Shown: piece after piece, positions 1 to 8,651 of the stretch
Layout: each line of letters starts with the position of its first letter
Numbering within the stretch: the stretch's first letter is position 1
DNA from: an uncultured Pelagibacteraceae bacterium
GTDB lineage: Bacteria; Pseudomonadota; Alphaproteobacteria; Pelagibacterales; Pelagibacteraceae
Length of the DNA: 43,400 nt
Reading direction: 5' to 3'
NCBI GenBank assembly: GCA_902596515.1
Contig: CACJUF010000010.1
Span: 1 to 43,400, forward strand
The notes under the pieces: generated by a model
What the model was told of the DNA's origin: nothing
The model's input: the letters and a program-made list of their open reading frames with translations, nothing else
Database searches by the model: none
Translations under genes and position numbers: made by a program

Positions 1-1
1 A

Positions 2-712
2 CTTAAATTTAGAGAGAGAAATATTTTCGAGGAACACGACCATGGTCATAAAGAAGATGATCACGATGATCATGCAAAGAAAGAGGACGATCATGATGAT
101 CACGATCATGACAAAAAAGAGAAAGAACATGGTCATGATGAGCACGGTCATGACGATGAGCATAAAAAAGATGGTCACGATGAGCATGGTCATGAAGGAC
201 ATGCACATGGTGAACATGATCCCCATATTTGGTTAGATCCAATGAATGCAAAAGTAATTTTAAGTGAAATGGCAGAGCATTTAATTGAGAATGACTCAAA
301 AAATGAGGCTAAATATAAGGCAAATTTAAAAAAAGCTCATAAAGATTTAGATAAGCTTACTAAAAAAGTAAAATCTGAATTAAATAAAGATTTTAAATCG
401 ATAGTTTTTCATGATGCTTATCAATACTTTGAAAAAAGGTTTGACATTAATGTTTTAGGTGCATTTACAGTAAATACAGATGTCATGCCTGGTGCTGAGC
501 AATTAGCTGAAATTAGAGAAGTTATCGAGCATGACAAAGTAAGTTGTGTTTTCTCAGAGCCTCAATTTAATCCTGATATAATTAAAGCTGTAGCAAAAGA
601 TACTAATATTGCAACAGGTGTAATAGATCCATTAGGAGCAACACTTAACCCTGGCAAAGATTTATACTTTGATTTAATTGGCAATATGTCTAAATCTTTT
701 AAAGGTTGTTAA
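2..712 (+). CDS. znuA: Zinc ABC transporter substrate-binding protein ZnuA (5' end outside window)
   Basis: This is the periplasmic zinc-binding protein of the ZnuABC uptake system (cluster A-I/TroA family). The frame is open from base 2, so the signal peptide and N-terminal lobe lie upstream of the window. It begins just before a very His/Asp-rich loop (bases 35-217). Next comes the family signature HDPHIWLDP, whose second His is a known metal ligand, and then the C-terminal lobe with HDAYQYFEKRF and VFSEPQF, ending DPLGATLNPGKDLYFDL...KGC. The closing segment matches the ZnuA C terminus from memory. The znuB and znuC genes are not in the window. In the ocean, where zinc is scarce, a scavenging role is the likely function (inference). 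A manganese-type paralogue is less likely given the long His loop. Confidence 0.9.
   Translation, partial: LKFRERNIFEEHDHGHKEDDHDDHAKKEDDHDDHDHDKKEKEHGHDEHGHDDEHKKDGHDEHGHEGHAHGEHDPHIWLDPMNAKVILSEMAEHLIENDSKNEAKYKANLKKAHKDLDKLTKKVKSELNKDFKSIVFHDAYQYFEKRFDINVLGAFTVNTDVMPGAEQLAEIREVIEHDKVSCVFSEPQFNPDIIKAVAKDTNIATGVIDPLGATLNPGKDLYFDLIGNMSKSFKGC
35..217 (+). repeat. Low-complexity His/Asp/Glu/Lys-coding tract (ZnuA metal-binding loop)
   Basis: The DNA consists of degenerate repeats built on CAT/CAC, GAT and GAA codons, such as catgatgat and gagcatggtcatga. In the znuA frame it codes 61 residues of which 19 are His, nearly all in DH, GH or EH pairs. The tract looks like a repeat array, but it keeps the reading frame and encodes the charged flexible loop typical of zinc-specific binding proteins. 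Confidence 0.85.
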
Positions 713-754
713 ATAAAAATTGATCTTTAACCATTAATAATATCTAATAATGGG

Positions 755-1753
755 ATGAGTACAGTTTCCCTTACATTAGATGAAATATTTGATTTAGCTA
801 AAAAGACCTTATTAACTAATGGATGTGATGAAGAAACAGCTTCAATTCTGTCAGATTTAATTAGAAATGCTGAAAGGGACGGATCTTTATCTCATGGTCT
901 TTTTAGATTACCAGCATATGTTAGTGGTTTAAAAAGTGGAAAAATTAATGGTAAAGGAAAACCAGAAATAAAAAAGATTTCTTCATCAGTAATAAAAGTA
1001 CAAGGGAATAATTGTTTAGCCCCTGTAGTTTTAAATAAAGGGCTACCTGAATTAGCAAAAGCTGCAAAAGAAAATGGTGTGGCTGTACTTGCAATTAACA
1101 ATTCACATCATATGGCTGCGATGTGGCCAGAGACAGAAAAATTAGCAGAAGAAGGTTTAGTTGCATTTGCTTGCACATCATACAAGCCTGCTGTAGCACC
1201 TGCTGGAGCTATCAAACCTTTGTTTGGAACAAATCCAATTTCTTTTGCATGGCCACGACCAGGAAAAACTCCTGTAGTTTACGATATGGCAACTGCATCA
1301 ATGGCAATGGGTGAAGTTCAAGTTGCTAAAAGAGAAGGGCATAAAGTTCCACTTGGAACTGGTTTAACTAAAGATGGTAAAGAAACAACTGATCCAGGAG
1401 CAATAGCGGACGGAGGTGTATTACTTCCTTTTGGTGGATATAAAGGGTCTGCAATAGCAATGATGGTAGAACTAATGGCTGGCGCTTTAGTTGGCGATAA
1501 TTTTAGCTTTGAGACAGCTGCAAAAGATAATAATGACGGTGGACCTCCTAGTGGTGGAGAATTTATTCTTGCAATTTCACCTGATAAAACTTCAGGAACC
1601 AATTGGCAAAAACACGCTGATGAATTTTTTAATAAAATGAAATCATTTGAAGGAGTTAGACTTCCAGGAGAGAGAAGACATAAAAATAGATTAGATAAGG
1701 GCCCTCGAAATATTAATGAAGAGCTAGTTAATAAAATAAAATCTTTAAGCTAA
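755..1753 (+). CDS. Ldh2-family NAD(P)H oxidoreductase, probably a pyrroline-2-carboxylate / piperideine-2-carboxylate reductase
   Basis: This is a 332-residue cytoplasmic enzyme of the type 2 malate/L-lactate dehydrogenase (Ldh_2) family, which does not use a Rossmann fold. Seen directly: an N-terminal helical part with SHGLFRLPAYVSGL (residues about 47-60), the substrate-site segment INNSHHMAAMWPE (about 114), KPLFGTNPISFAWPRP (about 153), and FGGYKGSAIAMMVELMAGALVGD (about 228). The last segment resembles DpkA/LhpD-type cyclic imino-acid reductases, which convert pyrroline- or piperideine-2-carboxylate to L-proline or L-pipecolate. Substrate choice within Ldh_2 (malate, sulfolactate, ureidoglycolate, imino acids) cannot be settled by eye. 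The start is the ATG at 755. The 3' end overlaps the convergent xthA gene by 9 bases. Confidence 0.8.
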   Translation: MSTVSLTLDEIFDLAKKTLLTNGCDEETASILSDLIRNAERDGSLSHGLFRLPAYVSGLKSGKINGKGKPEIKKISSSVIKVQGNNCLAPVVLNKGLPELAKAAKENGVAVLAINNSHHMAAMWPETEKLAEEGLVAFACTSYKPAVAPAGAIKPLFGTNPISFAWPRPGKTPVVYDMATASMAMGEVQVAKREGHKVPLGTGLTKDGKETTDPGAIADGGVLLPFGGYKGSAIAMMVELMAGALVGDNFSFETAAKDNNDGGPPSGGEFILAISPDKTSGTNWQKHADEFFNKMKSFEGVRLPGERRHKNRLDKGPRNINEELVNKIKSLS

Positions 1754-2521
1754 AGTAATTTCTATTGGTGTATGGTCTGATGGTTTTTCACGGCCTCTTG
1801 GATCTTTATTAATATTAATTCCTTTAACTTGGTCTATTAAAGAATTTGAAACTAAAAAGTGATCAATTCTCATACCATTATTTTTTTGCCATGCACCTCT
1901 CATGTAATCCCAAAAAGTATATCCTTCTTTAGTTTCATTAAAATGTCGGTAGACATCATTAAAACCTAAATTAATCATTTCTCTTAATTTTTTTCTTATT
2001 TCTAATCTAAATAGAGCATCGTCCTCAAAGCTTTTTGGATTATAGACATCCTCTGCTGCAGGGATAATATTAAAATCACCACCAAGAATTATATTTTGAT
2101 TTTTTTTAGTTAAAGCTTTTAATTGTTTAATTAAATCATCGAGCCATTTTTTTTTGTAATCATATTTTTCGGTATCAACAGGATTACCATTTGGCGTATA
2201 GATATTGATTAATTGAATATTTTTCTTTTTGTGTTCAAGTTCAGCTGAGATTATTCTTGATTGTTTAAGCTTATCTTTGATTAAGTCTGTTTTGATATTT
2301 TTTAATTTTCCTTTTGAAATAATAGCAACACCATTGTAACTTTTTTGACCAAAAACATGACTTTCATAGTCCATTGAGGAAAAGTCATCATAAGGAAAGT
2401 TTACATCCTCAGTTTTAATCTCTTGCATCATCACAACATCAGGTTTGTACTTTAGAAGATAACTTTTGATACTTTCAATACGTGCTCGCACAGAATTTAC
2501 ATTCCACGAGGAAATAATCAT
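1745..2521 (-). CDS. xthA: Exodeoxyribonuclease III
   Basis: This is a base-excision-repair AP endonuclease and 3'-5' exonuclease of the endonuclease/exonuclease/phosphatase fold, 258 residues and close to the usual length. Motifs seen: SWNVNSVRARI (Asn7), VVMMQEIKTED (Glu34, metal ligand), GGDFNIIPAAEDV (catalytic Asp and Asn), and SDHTPIEI at the C terminus (catalytic Asp-His). The frame extends ten codons upstream, but the chosen ATG at 2521 gives MIISSWN, the usual start of the family. It also overlaps the erpA stop by one base (TAATG), which indicates translational coupling to erpA. Confidence 0.95.
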   Translation of the reverse strand: MIISSWNVNSVRARIESIKSYLLKYKPDVVMMQEIKTEDVNFPYDDFSSMDYESHVFGQKSYNGVAIISKGKLKNIKTDLIKDKLKQSRIISAELEHKKKNIQLINIYTPNGNPVDTEKYDYKKKWLDDLIKQLKALTKKNQNIILGGDFNIIPAAEDVYNPKSFEDDALFRLEIRKKLREMINLGFNDVYRHFNETKEGYTFWDYMRGAWQKNNGMRIDHFLVSNSLIDQVKGININKDPRGREKPSDHTPIEITLA

Positions 2522-2838
2522 TAAAGAGAAAAGGAAACACCACAACCACAAGAAGATTTGGTTTGCGGATTAGTTATTTTGAATTGTTCACCAATTAATT
2601 CTGAAACATAGTCAATTTCTGATCCTTTTAATAAATCGGCAGACGTTTTATCTATCAATATATTTTCATAATTTAAATCATCGGCTGCTTTTTCTTTGTC
2701 AAAAGTAAATTCATATTGAAAGCCTGAGCAACCACCGCCTTTGATAGCGATTCTAAAAAACGACCCTTTGTCTTTTTTAGACAGCAAAACATTGATCTGT
2801 TTTAGAGCCTTATCAGTAAATTTAATTTCTTTAATCAT
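2521..2838 (-). CDS. erpA: Iron-sulfur cluster insertion protein ErpA (A-type carrier)
   Basis: A 105-residue HesB/IscA-family carrier that delivers Fe-S clusters to apo-proteins. The three cluster-binding cysteines are all present: Cys37 in GGGCSGFQYEF, and Cys97 and Cys99 in SSCGCGVSF. It is the upstream gene of an erpA-xthA pair (TAATG overlap) and is divergent from dgt, with 50 bases between their start codons. ErpA rather than IscA is chosen because no isc or suf genes flank it. The two are hard to separate by sequence alone. Confidence 0.9.
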   Translation of the reverse strand: MIKEIKFTDKALKQINVLLSKKDKGSFFRIAIKGGGCSGFQYEFTFDKEKAADDLNYENILIDKTSADLLKGSEIDYVSELIGEQFKITNPQTKSSCGCGVSFSL

Positions 2839-2866
2839 TATTGATCACTGGTATTACTAATATAAT
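2838..2866 (+). promoter_or_regulatory. Candidate sigma70-type promoter for dgt-argS
   Basis: TTATTG (2838-2843) lies 17 bases before a perfect TATAAT (2861-2866), 22 bases ahead of the dgt ATG. It sits in the short divergent erpA/dgt gap, and its -35 overlaps the first base of erpA. In such A+T-rich DNA chance matches are common. The exact -10 match and the position are the only support. Confidence 0.4.
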
Positions 2867-2888
2867 ACTTAAATTTTAATTTTAAAGG

Positions 2889-4007
2889 ATGAAAAAATAC
2901 TCAAAGATTGCTCTTACTAAAAGCAAAGGAAGAATATTCAAAGAATCTGTATCAAAATATAGATCGCCATTTCAAAGAGATAGAGATCGAATAGTTCACA
3001 GCGCCTCATTTCGAAGACTCAAACACAAGACACAAGTGTTTGTTAACACAGAAGGTGATCATTACAGAACAAGATTAACCCATTCAATGGAAGTTGCTCA
3101 AATTGCACGATCTATTGCAAGATATCTTGAATTGAATGAAGATCTAGCTGAAACCTTAAGTTTGGCACATGATTTGGGTCACCCACCTTTTGGTCATGCT
3201 GGCGAGGACTCTCTTAATGAATGTATGGAAGATTATGGAGGCTTTGATCATAATTTACAAACTCTTCGTGTGGTTATGTTTTTGGAGAATAAATATCTTA
3301 AGTATAGTGGATTAAATCTTTCAATTGAAACCTTAGAGGGATTGCTTAAGCATAATGGTCCTGTTTATGAATTAGATTTAGTTGATAGTCTTATTGGAGT
3401 AAAAAAATTCAATCGTAAGATTAATTTTCAGACTTATCCATCATTAGAGGCTCAAGTTTCAGCTATTTCAGATGATATAGCTTATAACAATCATGATATT
3501 CAAGATGGTATAAATGCAAATTTATTTAAACTAGATGAGTTAATTGAAATTAACTTTTTTAAAGATATTTATAAAAAATATAAAAAAAAGATAAACAAAC
3601 AAAACTATAAAATTGCAACATATCAGATTATAAGAGATTCTATTGATCAAATGATTAAAAATTTAATTAAAAATACCAAAACTAATTTGAAGATTAACAA
3701 AATAAAAAATTATAAAGATATTACTAAAGCAAATTTAACAATGGTAGATTTTTCTGAAAAAGTTAAAGACTCTGTGAATGAAATAAGATTTTTTTTAAAA
3801 ACAAAGATGTATAATAATAATGCAGTTCTGAAAAAAAACGAAAACGGTAAATTAATAATTAAAAAACTGTTTAATAAAATACAAAAAAACCCTAAAAAAT
3901 TTATTTCAAAAAATCATCTCTCAAAGGATAAATATAGAGCAATTTCAGATTTTATATCAGGAATGACAGACAGATATGCAATCAACCTTCACAAAAACTT
4001 TAAATGA
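2889..4007 (+). CDS. dgt: Deoxyguanosinetriphosphate triphosphohydrolase-like protein (HD domain)
   Basis: A 372-residue HD-superfamily dNTP triphosphohydrolase that splits dGTP or other dNTPs into deoxynucleoside and triphosphate. Seen: FRRLKHKTQVF (about 41-51), RTRLTHSMEVAQIAR with the metal-binding His65, and SLAHDLGHPPFGHAGE with the His94-Asp95 pair. A C-terminal half rich in Lys and Asn follows, as in type 2 alphaproteobacterial Dgt. The stop overlaps the argS start (ATGA, 4 bases), so the two genes are probably one transcript and translationally coupled. The physiological substrate is not visible from sequence. Confidence 0.92.
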   Translation: MKKYSKIALTKSKGRIFKESVSKYRSPFQRDRDRIVHSASFRRLKHKTQVFVNTEGDHYRTRLTHSMEVAQIARSIARYLELNEDLAETLSLAHDLGHPPFGHAGEDSLNECMEDYGGFDHNLQTLRVVMFLENKYLKYSGLNLSIETLEGLLKHNGPVYELDLVDSLIGVKKFNRKINFQTYPSLEAQVSAISDDIAYNNHDIQDGINANLFKLDELIEINFFKDIYKKYKKKINKQNYKIATYQIIRDSIDQMIKNLIKNTKTNLKINKIKNYKDITKANLTMVDFSEKVKDSVNEIRFFLKTKMYNNNAVLKKNENGKLIIKKLFNKIQKNPKKFISKNHLSKDKYRAISDFISGMTDRYAINLHKNFK

Positions 4008-5734
4008 ATATTTTTGAACAGTATTTAGATAAAATAAAAGAAATTCTTTCGACACTCTCTTCGAATGGAGATTTAATTCTACCAGATACACTTAACGGGA
4101 TAACTGCAGAAATTCCACCTTCAAAATTTGATAGTGATATTTCTACTAATGTGGCAATGGTCCTTTCTAAGATTAATAATAAATCTCCATCAGATCTGGC
4201 GTCAATCTTGGCAGAAAAAATCAAAAAAGAGGACAAATTTATTGAGGATATATCAGTAGTTAAACCTGGTTTTATCAATATTAAATTTAAACCCATTTTT
4301 TGGACAAACTTTATTAAAGAAGTAATTAAAAATTCTAATTCTTTTGGAACAAATAAAAATATTAAAAGAAATTACCTAATAGAATTTGTATCTGCTAATC
4401 CAACAGGACCTTTACACGTTGGTCATTGTAGAGGGGCCATTTTAGGCGATGTGATGGCAAATCTTTTATTGTTTAATAATAATAAAGTCACAAAAGAGTA
4501 TTATATAAACGACTACGGTAATCAGATTATAAATTTTACAAAGTCAGTTTATTATAGAATAAGAGAGATTTCTTTTAATGAACCTTTTCCAGTTGATAAT
4601 GAAGATTTATATCCTGGAGACTATTTAATTGATTTTGCTCAGAATATTTTAAACTCAAATAAAAACATTGATTTTAAAAATTTTGACAAAATATCTCAAG
4701 AATTAACCTCTTTAGCTATTAACGAAGCATTAAAATTAATCAAAAGTAATCTTAAAAGTCTTGGTATTAATCATGATAACTTTGTCAGTGAAAAAAAATT
4801 AGTTGAAAATCATGAAGTGGAAAAAGTTGTTGAATTTCTTCAAAAAAACAAATTTGTTTATAAAGGAAAAATAAAGGCACCTGCTGGTGAAGATGATAGT
4901 AATTGGGTTGAACGTGAACAGTTACTTTTCCGATCAACTGATTTTGGAGATGACAAAGATAGAGCATTACAAAAATCTGATGGTGCTTGGACTTATTTTG
5001 CAAGTGATGTTGCATACCACAAAAATAAATTAGACAGAAAATTTGATAGGCTTATTAATATTTTAGGCGCAGATCATGCTGGTTATATAAAAAGAATTTC
5101 ATCATCTGTTGAAGCTTTATCAAACTCTAAAGATAGATTAATTTGTAAAGTTAGCCAACTTGTTAAACTTATTAAAGATAAGAAACCCTTTAAAATGTCT
5201 AAAAGAAAAGGGGACTATATAACTATAGATGATTTAATTAATGAGGTAGGAAAAGATGCAACAAGATTTATAATGCTAAATCGAAGTAGTGATGTTGAAC
5301 TCGATTTTGATTTTGATAACGTTATAGAAAAATCAAAAGATAACCCCCTTTATTACGTTCAATACTGTTATGCAAGAATATGTTCAGTATATAGACATCT
5401 TGATAAAGATTTAAATTTAGATCTAGATATTACTAAGTACGATTTTGAATATTCCAAAGATGAAATAAAAATCTTAAAAAAATTATCTGAATGGCCCAAG
5501 TGTATTGATGTATCTTGTAATAAACTTGAGCCGCATAGAATACCGACTTATTTATATGAATTAGCCTCTTTATTTCATTCATATTGGAATTTAGGTAAGG
5601 AAAATCCAGACAAAAGATTTATTAATGATCAAAAAAAGATAACAGATGATAAATTGATTTTTCTTAAGGCTATTTCCAATGTAGTAAAATCTGGGATGAA
5701 TATAGTTGGCGTATCTACACCAGATAAAATGTGA
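4004..5734 (+). CDS. argS: Arginyl-tRNA synthetase
   Basis: A class I aminoacyl-tRNA synthetase of 576 residues. An N-terminal additional domain (about 1-110) precedes the catalytic core. ANPTGPLHVGHCRGA (131-145) is the HIGH motif, KMSKRKGDYITIDDL (about 396) the KMSKS motif, and a C-terminal anticodon-binding helical domain ends in GVSTPDKM. The intact KMSK loop places it in the common bacterial type. It starts inside the dgt stop codon and ends overlapping the next gene by one base (TGATG). Confidence 0.97.
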   Translation: MNIFEQYLDKIKEILSTLSSNGDLILPDTLNGITAEIPPSKFDSDISTNVAMVLSKINNKSPSDLASILAEKIKKEDKFIEDISVVKPGFINIKFKPIFWTNFIKEVIKNSNSFGTNKNIKRNYLIEFVSANPTGPLHVGHCRGAILGDVMANLLLFNNNKVTKEYYINDYGNQIINFTKSVYYRIREISFNEPFPVDNEDLYPGDYLIDFAQNILNSNKNIDFKNFDKISQELTSLAINEALKLIKSNLKSLGINHDNFVSEKKLVENHEVEKVVEFLQKNKFVYKGKIKAPAGEDDSNWVEREQLLFRSTDFGDDKDRALQKSDGAWTYFASDVAYHKNKLDRKFDRLINILGADHAGYIKRISSSVEALSNSKDRLICKVSQLVKLIKDKKPFKMSKRKGDYITIDDLINEVGKDATRFIMLNRSSDVELDFDFDNVIEKSKDNPLYYVQYCYARICSVYRHLDKDLNLDLDITKYDFEYSKDEIKILKKLSEWPKCIDVSCNKLEPHRIPTYLYELASLFHSYWNLGKENPDKRFINDQKKITDDKLIFLKAISNVVKSGMNIVGVSTPDKM

Positions 5735-5988
5735 TGCTAAAAGAGATTAAATATTTAATATTTTTATTATTCATCGGTTTTTTTATATTTTTTACAGGTG
5801 AGTATTATTTTTCAGATGATAATAAAAAAAATTCTTTTAGATCTTTGAGCAATATTAACAAAAAAATTGATATTTATTCTGAAAAATTGCCAGTTTTAGA
5901 AAATGATACCAAAGATATCATTCAATATGTAGAGAAATCTAATAAAGATAAAAAGAAAAAATTTAATTTTTGGAAACTTCTAGATTAA
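5734..5988 (+). CDS. Small single-span membrane protein of unknown function between argS and nagZ
   Basis: I do not recognise a domain. The 84 residues have one membrane segment (about residues 8-24) followed by a charged Lys/Asp/Glu-rich tail (FRSLSNINKKIDIYSEKLP onward), probably facing the periplasm. An upstream GTG at 5731 is possible, but the ATG at 5734 overlaps the argS stop as TGATG. The gene ends in a TAATG overlap with nagZ. In many alphaproteobacteria the gene between argS and nagZ encodes a membrane-anchored SPOR-domain protein. Here only the anchor-plus-linker type of sequence exists and no SPOR fold is visible, so it may be a reduced form of that protein (inference). Confidence 0.7.
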   Translation: MLKEIKYLIFLLFIGFFIFFTGEYYFSDDNKKNSFRSLSNINKKIDIYSEKLPVLENDTKDIIQYVEKSNKDKKKKFNFWKLLD

Positions 5989-6935
5989 TGAATAATCGAA
6001 GATCTTTTATTATCGGTATTAAATCAACAAAACTTAGTCCCAGAGAAAAGAATTTTTTAAGAAAATATAAGCCATGGGGAGTAATTTTATTTACTAGAAA
6101 CATAAAAGATATTAAACAGGCGAAACAATTAACCACATCTATTCGAAAAATCTTTAACGATAATAAATATCCAATCTTAATTGATCAAGAGGGTGGTAGA
6201 GTAAACCGACTTAAAAATATTATATCTTTTGAAAATTTAACCTCTGAATTTTTTGGCAAAAAATTTATAAAAAAGCCTAAGGAATTTAATTTTTTCTATA
6301 AATTATTTATTGATAAAACATCATATTTATTAAAATTGATAGGAGTTAATATCAACACTTGTCCTGTTTTAGATCTTAGAAAGGAAGGTTCATCATCAAT
6401 TATTGGAGACAGATCTTTCTCTAGTAATCCTAAAATAGTTTCAAAAATTGGCGATTATTGTATCAACTATCACCATAATAATGGCGTAGGAACTGTTATT
6501 AAACATATACCAGGACATGGTTTAGCAAAAGTTGATAGTCACCATTTTACACCCGTAATTAGTAAAAATTTAGATTACTTATTAAAAAATGATTTTTTTC
6601 CTTTTAAAAGAAAAAATTCTTTTTTTGCAATGACAGCTCACATCATATTCAAAAAGATCGATTTAAAAAATACAGTAACGCACTCTAAAAAAATGATAAA
6701 ATTGATAAGAAATAAAATAGGTTTTAAGAATATTCTGATTTCTGACGATATATCTATGAAAAGTTTAAAAGGTAAAATTAAAGAAAATACAATCAATGCG
6801 TTTAATGCTGGTTGTGATCTTGTTTTACATTGTAATGCCAAACAAAATGAGATGGAAATTGTTGCTCAAAATTCACCTTTCATAAGCAAATTTGTAATAA
6901 AAAAAACATCACAATTTTATAAGATAATAAGTTAG
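5988..6935 (+). CDS. nagZ: Beta-N-acetylhexosaminidase NagZ (glycoside hydrolase family 3)
   Basis: A cytoplasmic muropeptide-recycling enzyme that removes GlcNAc from GlcNAc-anhydroMurNAc peptides. The family signature KHIPGHGLAKVDSHH (about 172-186) provides the catalytic His and the Asp/Ser pair. LIDQEGGRVNRLK (about 65) and NTCPVLDL (about 125) line the site, and the catalytic Asp lies in ISDDISMKSLKG (about 251). A TTG at 5970 could extend it by six codons, but the ATG at 5988 shares a base with the preceding TAA stop, the coupling pattern used throughout this run. Length is 315 residues, normal for short NagZ. No signal peptide is seen. Confidence 0.93.
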   Translation: MNNRRSFIIGIKSTKLSPREKNFLRKYKPWGVILFTRNIKDIKQAKQLTTSIRKIFNDNKYPILIDQEGGRVNRLKNIISFENLTSEFFGKKFIKKPKEFNFFYKLFIDKTSYLLKLIGVNINTCPVLDLRKEGSSSIIGDRSFSSNPKIVSKIGDYCINYHHNNGVGTVIKHIPGHGLAKVDSHHFTPVISKNLDYLLKNDFFPFKRKNSFFAMTAHIIFKKIDLKNTVTHSKKMIKLIRNKIGFKNILISDDISMKSLKGKIKENTINAFNAGCDLVLHCNAKQNEMEIVAQNSPFISKFVIKKTSQFYKIIS

Positions 6936-6944
6936 TATTCACTT

Positions 6945-7682
6945 ATGACAGAAAATGATTCCTCCCTTTTTAGTGTTGATATTGAAAATTATAACGGTCC
7001 ATTAGATATATTGTTAGACCTTGCAAAATCTCAAAAGGTGAATTTAGAAAATATTTCTATTACAAAACTAGCAGATCAATTTCATGATTTTATAACAAAC
7101 CAAAAAAATCTAAATCTAGAGTCCGCCTCTGAGTATTTACTTATGGCCACATGGCTTGCTTATTTGAAATCTAAACTTCTTTTACCTGGAACACCTGAGG
7201 AGGAGTTTAAAGTTCAAGAAGTGGCAGAAAAATTAAAACTCCAACTTAAAAAATTAGAATTAATCAGATTATTGTCAGAGCAAATGTTAAAGCGTAAAAG
7301 ATTAGGTCGTGAAATCAGAACAAGAGGTGTAAGAGCAGGCATTAGACCCATTTATAACAGTGAAATTAAAGTAAATTTATTTGAATTACTAAAAACATAT
7401 TCAACTATTATTATGACCAAAGATTTTCAAAAAATAAATATTCCTAAACTCCCTGTTTTTACAACTGAAGAGGGGATTAAAACAATCAGAGATTTTTTTG
7501 GAAAATTAACAGATTGGAAAAAATTAGAGGACTTGATACCTAAAAATTTTAAGAGTGTAACAAAGTACAAAAAAACTGGCACAGCAGGTATTTTTGCAGG
7601 ATCGCTTGAACTTGTTAAAGAAGGTAATTTAAAAATTAAACAAGAAAATTTATTTGATGATATTTTTATTAAGGAAAAATAA
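6945..7682 (+). CDS. scpA: Segregation and condensation protein A (kleisin)
   Basis: ScpA is the kleisin that, with ScpB, bridges SMC ATPase heads in chromosome condensation. The 245 residues open with the typical ENYNGPLDILLDLAKSQKVN (about 13-32, beta/helix SMC-binding N terminus). SASEYLLMATWLAYLKSKLLLP (about 60-81) follows, then a winged-helix-like C terminus. The last base of its TAA stop is the first of the scpB ATG (TAATG), ensuring coupled synthesis of the two partners. No smc gene is in the window. Confidence 0.93.
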   Translation: MTENDSSLFSVDIENYNGPLDILLDLAKSQKVNLENISITKLADQFHDFITNQKNLNLESASEYLLMATWLAYLKSKLLLPGTPEEEFKVQEVAEKLKLQLKKLELIRLLSEQMLKRKRLGREIRTRGVRAGIRPIYNSEIKVNLFELLKTYSTIIMTKDFQKINIPKLPVFTTEEGIKTIRDFFGKLTDWKKLEDLIPKNFKSVTKYKKTGTAGIFAGSLELVKEGNLKIKQENLFDDIFIKEK

Positions 7683-8389
7683 TGAATAAAAGAAATACTA
7701 AAAAAGATAATGTTATTGATTTTCCTAATAAATTATCCTCAATTGAAAAAGAAATTGAAGCAATAGTTTTTGCAGCTGCTGAGCCACTTGATATTGAAAC
7801 TATAGAAAATAAGATTTCAAAAAAAACTAATGTCGAAAAAATTTTATTAAAATTACAAAACGAATATTCCAATCGAGGTATTAATTTAGTTTGTATCTCA
7901 AAAAAATGGTCATTTAGAACATCGCCAAATCTTTCTGAAATTATGAAACAGGAAAAAACTGTTGAAAAAAAATTATCAAGAGCTGCAATTGAAACACTTG
8001 CAATAATTGTTTATCATCAACCAGTGACACGAGCTGAAATTGAAGAAATTAGAGGTGTTGCATTTGGTACAAATACTCTTGAAATTTTGATGGAGTTAAA
8101 CTGGGTAAAACCAGGTGGTAGAAAAGATGTCCCCGGAAAACCCATTCAATATGTTACAACTGATGATTTTTTAAGTCATTTTAATCTTCAAAAGTTATCC
8201 GATTTACCAACCGTTGATGAATTGGGCGCCGCTGGTCTTATCGATAGTACAAATATTGATAACGCAATTTTTGGAACTGGTAAATTTTACAAAGAGAAAC
8301 AAGATGGTAAAAAAGAGGATATTTATTCGAATATTGATGAAATGCTAAGCAGCACTTTAGACTCTGAGGAGAAAAATAAGAATTCATAA
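7682..8389 (+). CDS. scpB: Segregation and condensation protein B
   Basis: The partner of ScpA in the SMC complex, built of two winged-helix domains. Seen in 235 residues: EIEAIVFAAAEPLDIETIE (about 22-40), RTSPNLSEIM, and the best conserved block LSRAAIETLAIIVYHQPVTRAEIEEIRGV (about 99-127), followed by LMELNWVKPGGRKDVPGKP. A charged tail of about 45 residues ends the protein. It is coupled to scpA by a TAATG overlap, and 56 bases separate it from tatA. Confidence 0.93.
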   Translation: MNKRNTKKDNVIDFPNKLSSIEKEIEAIVFAAAEPLDIETIENKISKKTNVEKILLKLQNEYSNRGINLVCISKKWSFRTSPNLSEIMKQEKTVEKKLSRAAIETLAIIVYHQPVTRAEIEEIRGVAFGTNTLEILMELNWVKPGGRKDVPGKPIQYVTTDDFLSHFNLQKLSDLPTVDELGAAGLIDSTNIDNAIFGTGKFYKEKQDGKKEDIYSNIDEMLSSTLDSEEKNKNS

Positions 8390-8445
8390 CTTAGGTTAAA
8401 AAAAAGTCACTTTTAAATTGAGAATAAAAGATATATAACTTTTCT

Positions 8446-8646
8446 ATGAGCATAGGAATTTGGCAGATAGCAATTGTTGTTATACTTGTAGTTTTACTTT
8501 TTGGAAGAGGTAAGATCTCAAGTCTGATGGGAGATGTTGCTAAAGGAATTAAGAGCTTCAAAAAAGGTATGGCATCAGATGTTACTGATGACAACGAACC
8601 TAAAAATATTTCCGAAGATAATCAAGATAATAACAAAAAAGATTAA
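8446..8646 (+). CDS. tatA: Twin-arginine translocase subunit TatA
   Basis: A 66-residue pore-forming Tat subunit. A short N-terminal membrane helix (about 4-20, [18 protein letters not shown]) is followed by the hinge FGRGK and an amphipathic helix [19 protein letters not shown], then an acidic, Asn-rich tail. First gene of a compact tatABC run (5-base gap to tatB). A likely client in this window is the M48 protease at 24700-25533, which carries an RR signal. Confidence 0.93.
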   Translation: MSIGIWQIAIVVILVVLLFGRGKISSLMGDVAKGIKSFKKGMASDVTDDNEPKNISEDNQDNNKKD

Positions 8647-8651
8647 ATCAC

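Noticed and set aside
35..217. Possible CRISPR or tandem-repeat array
   Set aside because: Repeat units are short and irregular, with no constant spacing, and they are explained by the coded His-rich loop.
9..299. Open frames on both strands across the His-rich tract (a His-rich one on minus, a Met/Lys-rich one on plus at 42-236)
   Set aside because: They are shadows of the repetitive CAT/GAT codons of znuA. The frame starting at base 2 continues into clear ZnuA sequence.
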